A stretch of 64,000 bases of DNA from Dysidea avara (lineage: Eukaryota > Porifera > Demospongiae > Dictyoceratida > Dysideidae): assembly GCF_963678975.1 (NCBI RefSeq), contig NC_089275.1:12369682-12433681 (forward strand), in the 5' to 3' direction. Below are positions 1-13,400 of the stretch, piece by piece (the stretch's first letter is position 1; each line of letters begins with the position of its first letter). The notes under the pieces were generated by a model, which did no database searches, had not been told where the DNA came from, and saw nothing but the letters and a program-made list of their open reading frames with translations. A program made the position numbers and the translations under genes.

Positions 1-402
1 CTGCAGTTTAAAGTGAATACAGTAGTATTAACAGTATCAGATTTTACAAAACTGATATAAATTGCATGCACATCAGGAAAAATCAAACGCCACCAGAGGG
101 CAGCCGCACTACCATACTAGTGCATGATTTTGAGCTCAAACTACTTGAGGCTGGCTTTAATGGTGCAGGTTATGTGAAAAGCTCAATGGAAATTTCTGGC
201 CTTGGTAAGGTTGATCGTCTTGGGTTGACAGAATTGGTGGAAGGCCAATTTTAGTTCCCCAACATATTCTGTGTTGATTTTGCTGCATATATATCAGGCA
301 CTAAGGAGCCAGCACTGCTCTGTAATGTCATGCATGACTCCTCTACATCCCACCTTCCACCCCTTTGTGAGCAGCCATGATACTACCTCCGCTGCTACAA
401 TA
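1..402. other. Unassigned sequence, no gene recognised
   Basis: The only open frame is a 62-codon one on the + strand (66-254). It shows no motif or splice signals that I recognise. I see no repeat structure here. Confidence 0.3.
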
Positions 403-732
403 CACTGTGAAAAAAGAGGGATGGTATTTCCAGTGGCTTATTGAATACAAAAAAACTTGATATAACCTGTAGTATACTAACAATCTCATGTAAGACTTTA
501 GTTAATGTGTTAAACATACTGAAACCATATATGTGATGGTAAAGTGTGGGTATTATATTCGATATAAGCTATTTCAGGTAATGTGGTAAATAAACTGAAA
601 CCATATATGTAATAGTATAGTATGCATTATACTAAACTATAACATGAGTATAATACAGGGTTTATATTAAGGCTTATTTGTATTCAATAAGCCACTGGAA
701 ATACCATATTATATCCCACATTTTTCACAGTG
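403..732. mobile_element. Non-autonomous inverted-repeat element (MITE)
   Basis: The ends are inverted copies of each other: CACTGTGAAAAA starts at 403 and TTTTTCACAGTG ends at 732. Similarity continues inward about 45 bp through the segment reading GGTATTTCCAGTGGCTTATT. The interior carries two direct ~38-bp units (503-540 and 580-617). There is no coding capacity. TA flanks both ends or nearly so, which would suit a TA-targeting superfamily, but this is uncertain. Confidence 0.75.
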
Positions 733-812
733 ATAAAAAGTGTATTTGTGAATATATGATATGCTCTAAAAACATGTTGTACAAAACATGCACTCCTGTG
801 GTGTATGTGATA

Positions 813-875
813 TGTAGGAGATGATAGTTCACATTTGTCTCACTAAATAGCAAATGTGAACTATTATCTCCTACA
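813..875. repeat. Foldback hairpin
   Basis: Two 25-nt arms (813-837 and 851-875) are inverted copies with one mismatch, around a 13-nt loop. Weaker pairing extends outward to about 796-894. Probably a small MITE remnant. Confidence 0.7.
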
Positions 876-901
876 CATTATATGCCCCACCTAAGTACGT
901 T

Positions 902-1190
902 TTAGAGCTCATCACATATATTTGTATAAATATTATGAATTTTATTGTAGTGTATAGCTAGCTCGCTCATTAAATTCATTAGATTTTCTTTCTTATTTGA
1001 ATTGGCAGCAACTCTACAAGTATTTGAAAGGTAATAAATTGCGGATGCAACTCTGCATGGTGCAAATTTCATATGTGTGCCTTGGCAAGTTACAATAGAA
1101 ATTAAATCTAAATCATTTATCTCAAAACTTCTAATGTGTGATTTGGATTCGTTTTCCAAACAATAGTTGCATAAATGCTTTTCCATTGTG
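902..1190 (-). CDS. Candidate 3'-terminal coding exon, unrecognised protein
   Basis: On the minus strand an open frame of about 96 codons ends in a stop at 902 (last residues NICDEL). A good acceptor (pyrimidine-rich TTTCCTTCAG) precedes it at 1191, so it reads best as the last exon of a minus-strand gene, starting near TMEKHLCNYC. It is unusually free of stops for such AT-rich DNA. I recognise no domain; the Cys pairs at the start may be chance. No upstream exon was found to its right, where a decayed FDPS exon lies, so the gene may be truncated. Confidence 0.3.
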
Positions 1191-1289
1191 CTGAAGGAAA
1201 CTTGTTTACTATGCATGAAGAGCTGCACTTCTGCATATAGGCAGCATTGATAATCAATGCAACTTCATTTCATTGATGAGGTGTAATGG

Positions 1290-1760
1290 GAACACCCTTT
1301 GCACCTACAAGTGTATTTCTGTGAATGAAATCCCACAATTAAAAGTTTCTTTGGTAGTTATAGTTATTGCAATTTACATATAAAGTGTAGAAAGACAAGC
1401 AGGAAAGTGTATTTGAATTACTGTATTTCACAGGTCATTATGTGTTTCCTAAATAACCATCAATGAAAATGAAGGGATGAGAATAGCTCCACCCTACCCC
1501 CCCATCCCCCACACACACACACACAAAAGTGTCGGAAATTAAAATGAAGGCAGTGTACCCCACCACACACCCTAAATTTACACCTCTAGTAGCACCTTTA
1601 CACTCTGGTGTTATACATCTTACAGCACCTTAGCACTCTTCTTACACACCCTCCAAGTGTCACTACAGCACCCTTTTCTAACACCTGAAGGGAGTTGCTT
1701 TTAAACATGCAACTGGACACCCCTAAAGGTGCTTTGTTACACCTGAATTTTAGCAGTGAA
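1290..1760 (+). repeat. Dispersed repeat R1, copy A
   Basis: This stretch is clearly related to 5085-5500. Shared landmarks in order: AAATCCCAC near the start, ATTACTGTATTTCACAGGTCA in the middle, TGTTTCCTAAATAACCAT, and a 3' part rich in AACACC/CACC triplets. A (CA)n tract near 1510-1524 is specific to this copy. No coding capacity. Class unknown. Confidence 0.65.
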
Positions 1761-2105
1761 ACATTCTTTAAGGTTGCATGAAGTGTATAGTCTGATAGAT
1801 GAATGCATACATTGAATTATGTTGGTTCCATGTAGCCAATGTACTTTTGAACTTTGGTAAAATACAGCCTGAGTATGTGGAAAATGCAAAGGGGTTTTAT
1901 ATATGTACACAGACTATAGAGTATATATGTAGCAACAAAACTACACAACTATCCACTTATTCTACATACTATTACAACTACAAGCAGTGGAATACAACTA
2001 AGGGAAAGGGAGATTATCAATGCCCTGAATTCATGAAGTGCCCAATTCCTCAAGATCTACTGGCATTGTTCAACCATAGTGCAACAGAAAATTACTGAAG
2101 TACAG
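1761..2105 (+). other. Unassigned; contains a 99-codon open frame
   Basis: A + strand frame at 1799-2098 could encode 99 aa rich in Tyr and Asn. No domain, signal peptide or splice context is evident. It may be chance in AT-rich DNA. Confidence 0.15.
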
Positions 2106-2312
2106 TACCATAATTCGATTTATTTTCATGCAAAAAAGTTCGTGATAAACATTTTCGTGTAAAAAATGGTTTTGTATGATTTACATGAATGACTGCTCTA
2201 TTACTAGTATTAGAGTAGTTCGTTCTTGTGTAAAAATTTTCATGTAAGAAATTTTTGTACAAATTTCGCATACGAAAATTATTTTACAACGAAAAAAAGG
2301 CAAATTATGGTA
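2106..2312 (+). mobile_element. Inverted-repeat element R2, copy A
   Basis: The element starts TACCATAATT at 2106 and ends AATTATGGTA at 2312, with AT-rich, partly palindromic arms. A related copy lies in reverse orientation at 20554-20736. The centre carries the recurrent motif TGACTGCTCTATTA. No coding capacity. Confidence 0.6.
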
Positions 2313-2550
2313 TGTGGAAAATTGAAACATACATACCTGATGTTGTTTACATACCTGATGTTTTTTAATAAACAGAGGGAGCAAACACTAACTAAGCTCT
2401 GGACCTCAGCTTGAACAGCTTCTCTCCTGAATCAGCCAATTGCAATATTCTTCTGGATTACCACAAGATGTTTAATTATACTGTACTTATGTATTGTGTA
2501 TACTTACTACACTGGCTGAATTAAACATATATCAATAAAACAAAATAATT

Positions 2551-2733
2551 TTTCGATTTTGTAAATTCTATCCCTCATCTTCAGGAAGACATGTACTGGT
2601 AATAGGTGACTGTGTTCATCAATTAGTTTACTAATGGTGTGGTAGCTCTGATCTTCATATTCACTGCAAGTGTCTCAGGTTCAGTGACTCATACACCTCC
2701 TTTACCTCTACGCAACCATCATCTGACCTACCT
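2551..2733 (-). pseudogene. Decayed FDPS last exon (third copy)
   Basis: On the minus strand this matches the last exon of the two FDPS copies (24226-24426 and 48448-48648). Recognisable stretches are [13 protein letters not shown], a remnant of the YEEQSYQTI block, SKLIDEHSH and RDRIYK. It is broken: about 9-15 bp are lost at the 5' end just after the acceptor, and an indel near the LY-EYEEQ position shifts the frame. Flanks on both sides (2480-2550 and about 2860-2940) also resemble those of the FDPS copies, so it came from a genomic duplication rather than a processed mRNA. Confidence 0.85.
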
Positions 2734-4116
2734 GGAGGAGGGAGCAAATAATATTTACCTACAAGACAAAGACAACCGTGCCGTGTAATTTGTTCACAAA
2801 CACAGAATCAGCTGTTAATTCAAAATGGTTTTAACACAAATCTATACACTATCAACTCTCTCAATTGGTTCCTTTTACTCCAATAGAATGTACATGCTAC
2901 CAAAATACTCTAATTGAACAATCACATCCAATGTATGAGGTAATACATGTATTATTGCAATTTCTGCATTGCCTCCTAACATAGCTTAGATGCTTAGCTA
3001 TATTTCTTAAAAGCAAATTTTCACCTCTGCCTGCAATGAATAAAAGACAATGCATATACCTTGGTAGTAAATTTCATGATATGTTTGTTGACAAAAGTAC
3101 AAAACGTCAGCTGAATATATATTAATATGTGTTTCAACAAGTACATCACATGGGTTCACAGCCCTAGTAATTAATGCATAGCATCATAATTATGATGAGT
3201 GTATAGTAATTAATAAAGGCGATTCCATTGTCAGTATTTGAACTAGCAACTCAACTAGGATAACAGTGAAATGCACTCATACACTCTGCCTCCTGTATTG
3301 CGGTTAGCAATGAAATCTACTAGATATAACCAGGTAACAAGCACTTCCTTACAAGTATTATGTTGACATTGACATAAGCTCAATCCAATTAGTAGTAATT
3401 AATAATGTTTGGCAGACAGGAAAATGTTTGTGTGGGAAACTTATCTGGATGGCATGCATAATAATGGTTAAATGGATGTTGAGCAAATGAGCATATTGCA
3501 GTGCATGAAGAATGGGCCTGGTTATATACATAGCAGGAATCTGGGTGTGGAGATCTGATGACATAATTTTGAGCATTTGAATGAATTCACTCATAACACC
3601 AAAGGACTAGCTATAGCTATGCACACTAAAGTGTGACATGATCAGAATATACCATAACTACAATGAAATCATTTTGGATATTCTTTATATTGACTGTTTG
3701 ATTGTTCTATTAGAGTATTACAAACCTAGCCGGCTTTATAATTATTAAGCTAATAACCTGAATAAATTTGACCACCTCTCATTGATTCCATCTCAGAAGA
3801 CATTAGCTCTTCTTCTTGCTCTTTCCATCATTTCATTATCTATGCTTAAAATACAATTGCACCTATAGCTAATTTGGTCAGCCTTTTAGATACAACACAT
3901 AGCTATAGCTAGTAAAACTTTTTAGAGGGGCCCCATATCCTTTGCTTGACTGCAATAACTAAATCTTTATTGAAAAGGAATTTCCTAATATCCATATTTA
4001 TATCCCTCTCTACACCCATGGATGTAACTACTGTAACTAGTTATAGTCACATATAACAAGAAGCATGCAGTTTAAGGCTATAGCTATAATACAGTACACT
4101 GTTCACAAACAATATA
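2734..4116. other. Intergenic sequence, remnant of FDPS intron plus unassigned DNA
   Basis: About 2860-2945 resembles the FDPS intron upstream of the last exon (compare 24540-24640). The rest is AT-rich with no convincing exon. The recurrent TCTAATAGA-type motif occurs near 3700-3720. Confidence 0.35.
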
Positions 4117-4960
4117 TACAAAATGTTATAAACAAATTCTTGACTTCATAAAACTTCAACATGATCTTGGCTAACTGGTGCAGATATTGGAACAAATTTT
4201 TTACCATCAACAAGTTTATACTATCGTTATCGTTGAACACTTTGACACAAAATTTCCCATATCCTATTTCATAGACGACACTATAATCAAGTCTAGTACA
4301 GATGGTAGTAGTACTCACTATGATCTTTATCCACAGATTTATCTCAGAAAAATCATTATGACTACAAAGCTTGCAGAACCCTTGGACTACTGTGACGTAT
4401 CTTCAGCCACTCAATTGACGTTTCTACCAAGAAAACTTTGTATTTAGCATTAGTTAGATAACAATTACTTTATTGCTCTCCCCTATGGCACCCTTCCTAA
4501 TTTGCAAAATCTCTGCTCTGCAATTCCATGCTCTTAATGATTATATAATTGACTATAAAACACGTCTTTTCAAACTTAACATGCTACCATTACTGTACAC
4601 CTATGATCTCATGGTACTCTTTTTCATAAAATCAGTCCAGCTAGCAATACCAGCATCCATCAAATCATTTCAACTATGTTACCTTTTGTCACCATCCTAC
4701 CAGATCCTCCATCTCCAACAAACTTCACTGAACAGAATTATACTTCATCCAACAAACAAAGCAACTTTTATTTCAACAGATTACCAAGAATTTATAACCG
4801 TCTACTTCAACCACCATAGTAAATCACAGTTATACTCAAGATCTTCTGGCTGCAGTAGCACTTCCACTAATAACTTGACTCTGACAATCTTTATACAGTT
4901 TCCACTTCCAGGTCCCTGCATCACCTTTTACTTTTCTTTAAGTTGTAAAATAAATAATTT
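4117..4960 (+). pseudogene. Decayed non-LTR retrotransposon, RT C-terminal part
   Basis: Reading across frames on the + strand gives the familiar tail of CR1/L2-like reverse transcriptase proteins: a YDYKACRTLGLL-like block near 4355, LALVR-QLLYCSPLWHP near 4445-4490, ALNDYIIDYKTRLFKLN near 4530-4575, LPLLYTYDL near 4585, NKQSNFYFNRLPRIYN near 4755-4800 and DSDNLYTVS near 4880. Stops and frameshifts separate the blocks, so it is dead. A 187-codon open frame at 4473-5036 is largely the residue of this element and not a host gene. The same fragment recurs at 35946-36370, at the duplication joint. Confidence 0.75.
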
Positions 4961-5084
4961 TATAATAGGATATTTTAAATACATATGTATACTGTTAAAA
5001 TTAAGGTGGTACCACAACACCTATATTTTTTTTTGAAAATTCTAGGGAGTATTATTACAGCATCCCTGACACCTTAAGAAGTGT

Positions 5085-5500
5085 CATAGTCACACCGGTA
5101 CATCTGTAACACCCTTATGAATAAAATCCCACGATTAAAATTTTGGTAGTTAGATTATAAGTACACTTTGCAACTTGCATAAAATGTAGCAAGACAAGGA
5201 AGTAAGTGTAATTGTAATCCCATTGAATTACTGTATTTCACAGGTCAATTGTGTTTCCTAAATAACCATTAATGTAATATAGATGAAGGAATCAAAGTGG
5301 CTCCAATCCCATCAAAGCATCGGGCGGAAAATTTAAATGAATGCCTATAGTGTGTCACTATAACACCGATATTACAACCACCTCTTGTAACACTTTAGCA
5401 ATCCTCTATAACATCTTGCGAGTGCCATCATGGCACCCTTTCAGCTATACTCCCATAGGGTGCTGAATTTAAACATTAACGTGGACACATTTAAAGTGTT
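5085..5500 (+). repeat. Dispersed repeat R1, copy B
   Basis: Diverged copy of the repeat at 1290-1760 with the same order of landmarks, including ATTACTGTATTTCACAGGTCA at about 5225. No coding capacity. Confidence 0.65.
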
Positions 5501-5579
5501 ATATAATTACTCCTGCATGATGTAGCTAGCTAATTTTATTATGTCTAAGTATACATAGTATAGCTAGTAGTTACATAAT

Positions 5580-6260
5580 TATATAATAAGCTAACCTATA
5601 CATAATTTACATTCAATTGTAAATAAGTTGTACGTGTACTTTTTCTGGCTGAGAGCACAATAAGTTTCCCCCAGTGCAGTAATGCAGGCCTTGTTTGCAT
5701 AAAAAAGTGAAAATGAAATGAAAAAAAAAACTGACAAAAAGTGGTTCAAAAGTGTCATTCATGTTCTTTGCTATTACAGTACTCATGATTACTGAGTTTG
5801 ATAAGTGTATTTCTGAAGGCAAGCATTATAATTACGGAAATCTATACATAGTTATCACAGTGTCCACTATAAGACTAGCTGTCAAATGTGCTACTATATA
5901 GCTATGTGCGTGTGCTAATGAATTCATTGCTGTGGAATGGATCACCTTATAAGGGACTTTTACTACTTAGGCGAAAGGTGATTACCCCAATGCAGACCAA
6001 GCGTCTGTCGAAAGCCGTATGAATGCATTTAGCATGCAGGGGGTTTTAGGTGGCTCGCGATAGCTACAGTTTCCATGCATTATGGCTTCACCATTGCAGG
6101 CCTGAAAAAAGCATGCTATCTACTATATTAGCAGAAATTAAATTTTTTCTCAGTCTACCCTTTACAACAAACAGGAACTCTCTGGGACGCGTGTAGCGCG
6201 AATTCCAAGTTTAGTGCTTCAGAGCTGGCGAATATACTTGAGCCACCACTAATTCACTTG
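5580..6260 (+). repeat. Spacer segment shared with 38540-39280 (duplication unit 1)
   Basis: Long colinear similarity to 38540-39280: ACATTCAATTGTAAATAAGTTG, then TTCTGGCTGA-AGCACA, CATTCATG, then CTACCCTTTACAACAAACAG and GATTCACGC. With the reverse transcriptase fragment just to its left, it forms the left part of the duplicated unit. Unit 1 keeps CpG sites in this stretch (GGACGCGTGTAGCGCG near 6185) that have decayed in unit 2. Confidence 0.7.
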
Positions 6261-6839
6261 ATTCACGCGTGCTATTAGCCATGCACTATACCTATACTAG
6301 TTGTGCGGCTTCCGTTTAATGCTTGCCCATCCAAAATTTGACAGTCTGAAAAACTCGCATTGTATCGAGGCTCGTGAACATAGCTAGCTATTATCATGGT
6401 TACATTCAGGGCCGGCAAATGCCGGACAGGAACTGGTGGTCAACCACACTGAGTAATGATTATCAACAGTTAATCTGATTGCTTACACAACACTATTGAA
6501 GCCTTATGAAAACTGTACCGAGATACATTGATTAAGGGTTTATAATAACAGCAACCACTTCCGCTCATTGTAGCTAACCATGCATGCAGTATTTCTAAAA
6601 TATTTAGGAGGCGCTACTTTTTCCGGGGGTGCCAGCACCCCTATTAAGATCTCTATAGGTGCATTTGACGTGACTGTAGTTAATACCGGTAGTCTCGAGT
6701 CGTGGCCAGACCACTTTATCTCCGTCACTGCGCTTACAGATTGGAAATTGTAAGCGCCTATTTTTAAATCGATACTAAGCGCCGTGACAAAAAAAAAACG
6801 GTATGGCCACCCACGTGAGACTAATAGTTAAGGACCCCA

Positions 6840-6940
6840 CTCTTTTTTTGGAAGTCAGAATACAGAAGTTGTTTTCTTTGTACAGTGAGAGTTGGTGGAA
6901 CTGAACGCATCCAAGGCGACTCGCTTAAGCCTGGCGCCCA
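6840..6940 (+). promoter_or_regulatory. Possible 5' UTR exon/promoter of the death-domain gene
   Basis: A locally GC-richer stretch ends in a strong donor (GCCCAAG|GTAAGC near 6940), about 500 bp upstream of the proposed start codon. An acceptor-like site (TGGATAG at about 7417) precedes the start codon. Together they would make a non-coding first exon. No TATA box was identified. Inference only. Confidence 0.2.
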
Positions 6941-7438
6941 AGGTAAGCATGTAGCTAAGTCAGTTTGCGCCGATATACTTCGTCCTCAGTTACCGTGACG
7001 AGGTTTAGAATGAATATACGTACAACGCAATGACTTTCCTGCGTGGAATAACACATTTAGTGGTTAATTATTGGATCGTTGGCTAGCTACTTCGATTGTT
7101 ACAAACCGGTCAACTGACACCTCGACTGACACCGCTGTGACTGGGAACTGCTAAACTGACTCGGTGTATAGCTGGCAGTAATCTCTAGTAATGTCTAGGC
7201 TAGCTTGTGTGGTACGACTGCAACCACCCGAGCCGGCTGAGTTGCTTTTTTTTTTAGGGAGAGGGGAGAAAGAGAGACAATTGTGACTGCCATGATGACT
7301 ATGCCGGGGCGTAGCCGCTATTTGAACCACGCCCAATTTGTGATGGTCTTTAATTAGATTATAGCCACTCAGTGTACAGTATTACTAATTATATTGATTT
7401 TACACTGCATTGGATAGGTACAGTAGCTGCATATAGCT

Positions 7439-10400
7439 ATGGATGGAAGCTACACAGATAGCGGCACACTGGATAAAGGATCAGGTAATGTCACTGTTGA
7501 TATAGCTAAGTTGTAAAACTTGTACCTGTTAAGTAATGATTGCAACACATAGTGTATATAAAAATTAATAGTTGCGGAACACTTTAAAGTTACAATGTGT
7601 AATTAATGGCATATAAAGTGGCTTACTATTAACTAGGCATGCAATTTAGCTTACGCTGAGGTAGATATTTTTAGAGTGGCAATAGCTAGTTGTAAATAAT
7701 TAGCTATGTTAGCTATTATACTGTAGGAAGCATCTTGTCTGATGATAAACTAATAGAAAGTTTATGTATCCTTAAAGTCTATTGCTTTCTGATGCAAGTT
7801 TAAATTGCTCTCCAAGTGAGGTTCTAGAGGGCTCCACTGGTTCTTGTAAGTATGTCATCTTTATAACACCATGATAAAACAAGACATGGCATACTCTAAT
7901 AGTACAAGCAATTACTCTAATAGAACAATCACTTGGGTTTTAAATTTGCTTGTAGGATACCCATGAGACATTGTGTTTTGGTATTAGTTTTGTGTATAAG
8001 AAGTTTGGCTATCTGCATGAATACTTTGATGCCAAGTTGTTTATACAAAACCAAGGAAACTGTGCAACTTGCGCTTTAAAACAGTAAAAGATATAATACT
8101 ATTTCAGGGCTCAAAATAGTGTTTGACAATCAGCCAATTTCCAGTCAATATTGTGCAATGACTGGTTAATTTTATTGTTGTCTGGTCAGAATGCTACACT
8201 ACTGCTGGGGAGCAGCCTTACAAATGCAGCAGTATTTAATTAAGCTGTTTGTTTATGGTTTGTGGCCACAAGCTTTACCTCAAGCCAAAACAGTGATGTT
8301 TGAACACCAGCCTACTTGTACTTGTCAGCTATATGAATGTGCAAAATGTATTTAAAACCATGTTATCCAGTGTTACCTTTGACTTGTGGGATGCATAAAG
8401 TGCTAATAGACTGTTGTACTGGACTAGAAACAGTGTTACATTAATTTATGTTACTTTGGCATGACTACATCTTTAGTACTGAAAGCTTAATACTGGGTAC
8501 CAGTACATTTTTGTGTTTTGACAGGACAAAATCTGAGTCGTACTGGCAGTTTGACAGTACACTCAAAAAAATTACCGGGAGCCCTGTATTTGTGACCCGC
8601 TGAGCGAAAACCTGACTTATTTACATAATTCTGTTTTGAGATCAATGCCTGGGAAGTACATTGGGTAAAAAACTTGTTCTGCATAAATAATTTTATGTAC
8701 ATTTTAATCACTTCAGTAAACAGTGAAGGAAGACATGAATTGAAATATCTAATATTCCCCTCATCATGGAGAGTACGAATATCATTGTTTTGTTTCTGTA
8801 GCAAACATGAGTTTCATGTGTTTATTTACATTGCAGTAAAACCTAACTTTTAATTATTATCAGCTTTAACAGACTTCTTGTTTGATAGCATAGGTATATT
8901 TAGGCCAAAAATTATACCTTGATAAATGTCCCAGTTCATGATGAATAAAGTGACACAAGTCCCAACTCTATAGTCCATTGCACTCAAGACTTATATGAGC
9001 GCCTGTAATTTTTTCGACATAGGCACTGTACAAATTGATTGTTTTGCTACTCTTGTTGTCTATCGCTATAACTCCAAAAGCTCTTACCAGATAATGTTGA
9101 AACTTAATTTTAACTGCCCATTGGTTTTCCCCCTAGACAACAAAAAGTCAGCTTGAGGAAAATGCGGATTTTCGCTCATCGGATCACATTTTGTTCCAAG
9201 TCAGTGTTGTTACAGTTCATTACAAAAATTTGTCTGCCATCTAAGAATACAGTAGTTCAAAGCTCTATGTACAAGCTAGTGTTGTTAGTATTATTGCTGT
9301 ATTGTGATTATGGCACGATAGTGGCCACAGCAAGAAGGCTCAGTTGATTGACTGGTGGTTTAGTTCAGGGGCATAGGAAGCATGAGTGCTTGGGCATGTA
9401 CAATTATCATGTAGTACAATAGTATTATGAAGATTTGGGCTTTTCTGGGTAAAATTATCAACCCAAAATTAGCCTCACAATACCTTCATGGTATCTTGTC
9501 AGTATTGGTGGTGAGATATAATCAAACACAGAATTGTCTTCAGAGTGGCCAAAAATACTTCCAATAAGTTGCTATAGAATTTCAAAAATTTTGCATTTAG
9601 CAGATTTTTTACTGACTAACTACCTGTCTGCCTGTCTGATGCCTTCAGACAACTGTAACTCAATAACGGCTAAGGCTACTGGCTTGATGTTTTTACTTCA
9701 GGCACATCATGGACTTACCTTTGTCCTCCTTTGTGACCCAGTTCTCTTAGATGATGGCGATTAGCAGTAGCATGATAATATGTCTTACCGGTGTCATTTA
9801 TCACCTGTATTTTCTGTAGTGACTAGGTTGATTGAAAAGACAATTCTTGTACTGTTCTTCAGAGTGTGGTCTCTATTGGACATGAGCATGGTACTACGGG
9901 ACTTAGAGACCACGTTTTCAGCCAATAAAAATTCAGTATCGATCTAAAAAATAATAGAATGCAAGTCCATACATTCTTGATGTATTTATCCTTGATCATA
10001 CGATAGGGCACCCTTAAGTGAAATATCTTCATATGCTACTGATTATATTCAGAGTATGCTGCCAGGCTAGCAATGGCAGGTGTATTTTCACAAAGTGTGA
10101 TACTCTCTCCATTAAACTGTACATGTTATGGATACATACTTACTGCAATCAGTAGATAGCAATGTTGCAAGGACAAACATGACATACCTATCAGATAATT
10201 TCCATGTATTTTAGTAAGCCAAGAGTAAACGATAACTGTCTTCAGTATTTTGTCACTACGTCAAGTACTGTAGTGTGTAAACTACATGGCACATTGGGCA
10301 GGGCTACTGATAACCAGTGGTTTACAATCCAGACTTTTTGTAGTACCAGGGCCTAGCTACATAGCATTAACAGTAAATCCATCCCTCTTGGAGGAGACTG

Positions 10401-13400
10401 AGTGTGGCGCTCAACTGGGCATTGGGTGGCCTGCAGTTCAAATCCTGGGGTAGGAGAGATTTTTTTCCTTTCTTGGCCCTTTTCTGTTTTACCTTATTGT
10501 TAGCTAGGTTAAGTATTAATTTTTAAAGTCTCCAGTTCTTGTTATCCAAAGGCTGCAACACATGTTGCTGTCAGACCTTCAGTGCTGGTCACTGTAAAGT
10601 ACTAATTATACAACCAAGTACTAAGAATAATACAAAATGCGGTTAAAATTACATCATAAATAATAATGAATAAATAATGTTTGAGAAAACTACAAGGCCT
10701 AAGGCTTCGCACTCACCGGGAATAGAGTCCATCTTGAACGAAGAGGCAATGATATAATGGGCGGGAGTTCTCGTGGAGGTGATAGAAACCGTACGACTAT
10801 TCTATTTAACGCCGATCAAAACAACTACCACATGATGCCCACTACAATATAATCTATGGTTAATTGACCAACAGCAATTTAGACGAATGAACTACTGATC
10901 ATTTGTTTTTGGAATTGTTACCAGCTGGCACACCAAGTCTCAAGTCGTCATGCCAGCTGCCAGTGGATGCGCTCCACTCCTCGCTCCACGCAAAGGAAAG
11001 TTATTAAGGTGGCCACGCCCAACACAAAGTTCACCATGCCAGCTGCACAAGACCAGGAAAAGATTAATAGCGGTATGTTTGTTTGTATTATTTTGTACTT
11101 ACACCTGGCTTGCTAGGGTGTAGTTGGCTTGGCTACCTCTAGTGTTTGTAAATGTATTGTAAAGAGCGTGGTATGTTTTCTTGTATTGTACATTTTGCCT
11201 TCTCCTGACTTAGGATAGTTTGGCTGTCTCCCTTTATTGGCTTGCATACAGTTTTGTGTATCACCTGCATTGTATTGTGTATCTCCTACTACTGTGCCAT
11301 TGCCACACCACTGTAAATGTAATTTCATCTTGTAGTATATCATGTTATCATTTTAGGACATATGGCCCAGCTCATAAAAAAACGTAAGATAACTGTTTCT
11401 AGTGAAATACCCTGCTTCTTTTATCATTGACATCTGCTCTTGAAAACTTCAGCAGCCATGCATATCTTAATCCAGTACCCTCATTCATCCTCATTAAACA
11501 TTATAATTTTAGGACTGTTTAATGGATGTATAAGCTTCATTGCTAGCAGGCATGAATGACTCATGAGATTTAATACCATAGATATGAGAGCATACACTTG
11601 CACCTCAACTTGTGAGAATCATGCAGGAGGGACGGTGACAATGCATTATGTGGTCTTCCATGGTCGGGTATTCAATACAACATAATAGTAGCAGGTCCTC
11701 ATGATTGTAATTACATATATCACTTATGTTTACTGTATGTGCATCTTTTTCATCCACACACACTGTGCTGGTACATCCTCACATCTCCATGGTCGGATAA
11801 TCACTGATTGTAATTGCGTACTAATACATCCCTTATGTTTATGTGCCATTCAATTCCTCTACAATTGTATTACTGTGAATCTTTTCTACCTGCACACACT
11901 GTGTTGGCCATTCACTGTTTGTACATGCCCCATCAGTAGGTTATCCCGTTGGTGATTGTACTTGGTTGTATTTGTCCCGGGCCTAGTAATAATTATACAA
12001 CAAAGTACTAAAGATAATATAAAATGCGGTTAAAATTACATCATAAATAATAATAATTAATTAATTAATTTTCTCGAAAACTACGAGATCTAGAGACATG
12101 AACTAACCGAGGAAAGATTCGCCTGTGAATGAAGGCACAAACATATAATCGTCATACCCATTCGTGCTGATGACTTGACCATAGGTGTAATTCTATATAA
12201 CGTGCAGTACCACACCCTTGCTTATTTACAGGTTTCGTGAAGGAGAAGATTAGCGATACCCGTGGAGTGCCACTTTACGTGTAAACAAGAAGATTACAAG
12301 TAAGTTTTTATGTTTGTAACGTCTCAAGTCTCCATGCCAGCTGCCAGTGGATTCACGTAAATAAACAATACAAGAAAACATTAAAACATATGCCACGTGC
12401 ACACTCTTTACAATACAGTTACATATAAAATACAAGCAAACAATCTTGTCTTGTGCAGCTGGCATGGCAAACTTCCCTTGTGTTGGTGTCAGGCAATTCA
12501 ATACGTGCTTAATCTTTTTTTGCCTTCACCTGGCTTAGCTACTAGGCTTTGGCTGGCTTGGCAGTCTTCCTTTATCTAGTTCATCTGGCTTGCATACTCC
12601 TACAGTATTGTGTAGCTATCTCCTGCAAGTTGTGTATGCATAATTATAGTGTGTCACCATCACTGTGCCATTGCTACACCACTGATGAACCCTATGTAGC
12701 TCTAGTTGATGTTGATATACTGTGCTATGTATTGGCTAATAATATTTATCTGGTGGTGTTGCCTATAATGTATTGCTGCATACAATACTGCAATAATGTA
12801 TAGTTCTCTCCTGTATGTTTTGTATACATATACTGTGTACGCATCACTGTGCCATTACCACACCAATGATGTACTGGCACTTAGCTACTGGTGGCCTTTA
12901 GTTATGATGCCACTATTGTGTTATATCTGTCACTACTGTGACATATTGGGGATCGTGCCTTCACCACCTAATAGCCTCACCAGGGGGGCTGTCACGTTGG
13001 TGTATGTACTTGGTTGTATGTGACGCGGTCCTAGTAATAATAATAATAGTATGTAGAAAAGATATACATTAGTGTAAGAAGCATGCTAGCATGCAAACCA
13101 TGTCAATCTAGGGCTCTGGGGACATAGTTCCAGGGAAAATTTGAAAGTTACATCCTCTAAAGTTGAGCAATTTCTGCAGTTTATCAAATACTATTATTAT
13201 TTTAATATATCCTTCACTGTTGTATTAGGTTGAGTGCTCTATTTACAGTGGACATATCTTGATGTTGTTTTATCAGTTTCTGAAAAATCTCAGAAACCCC
13301 CTGTAACCATAATCACTGATAAAATATCATTAGTTTCTTTGTAACTGCATGGATTATTGCTACACTACGTACTTGTCTGCGACTGCTTTATTAGGGTATT

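Noticed and set aside
4473-5036. 187-codon + strand frame as a host gene
   Set aside because: Its parts match the C-terminal tail of non-LTR reverse transcriptases, with neighbouring blocks in other frames; it is a dead retroelement.
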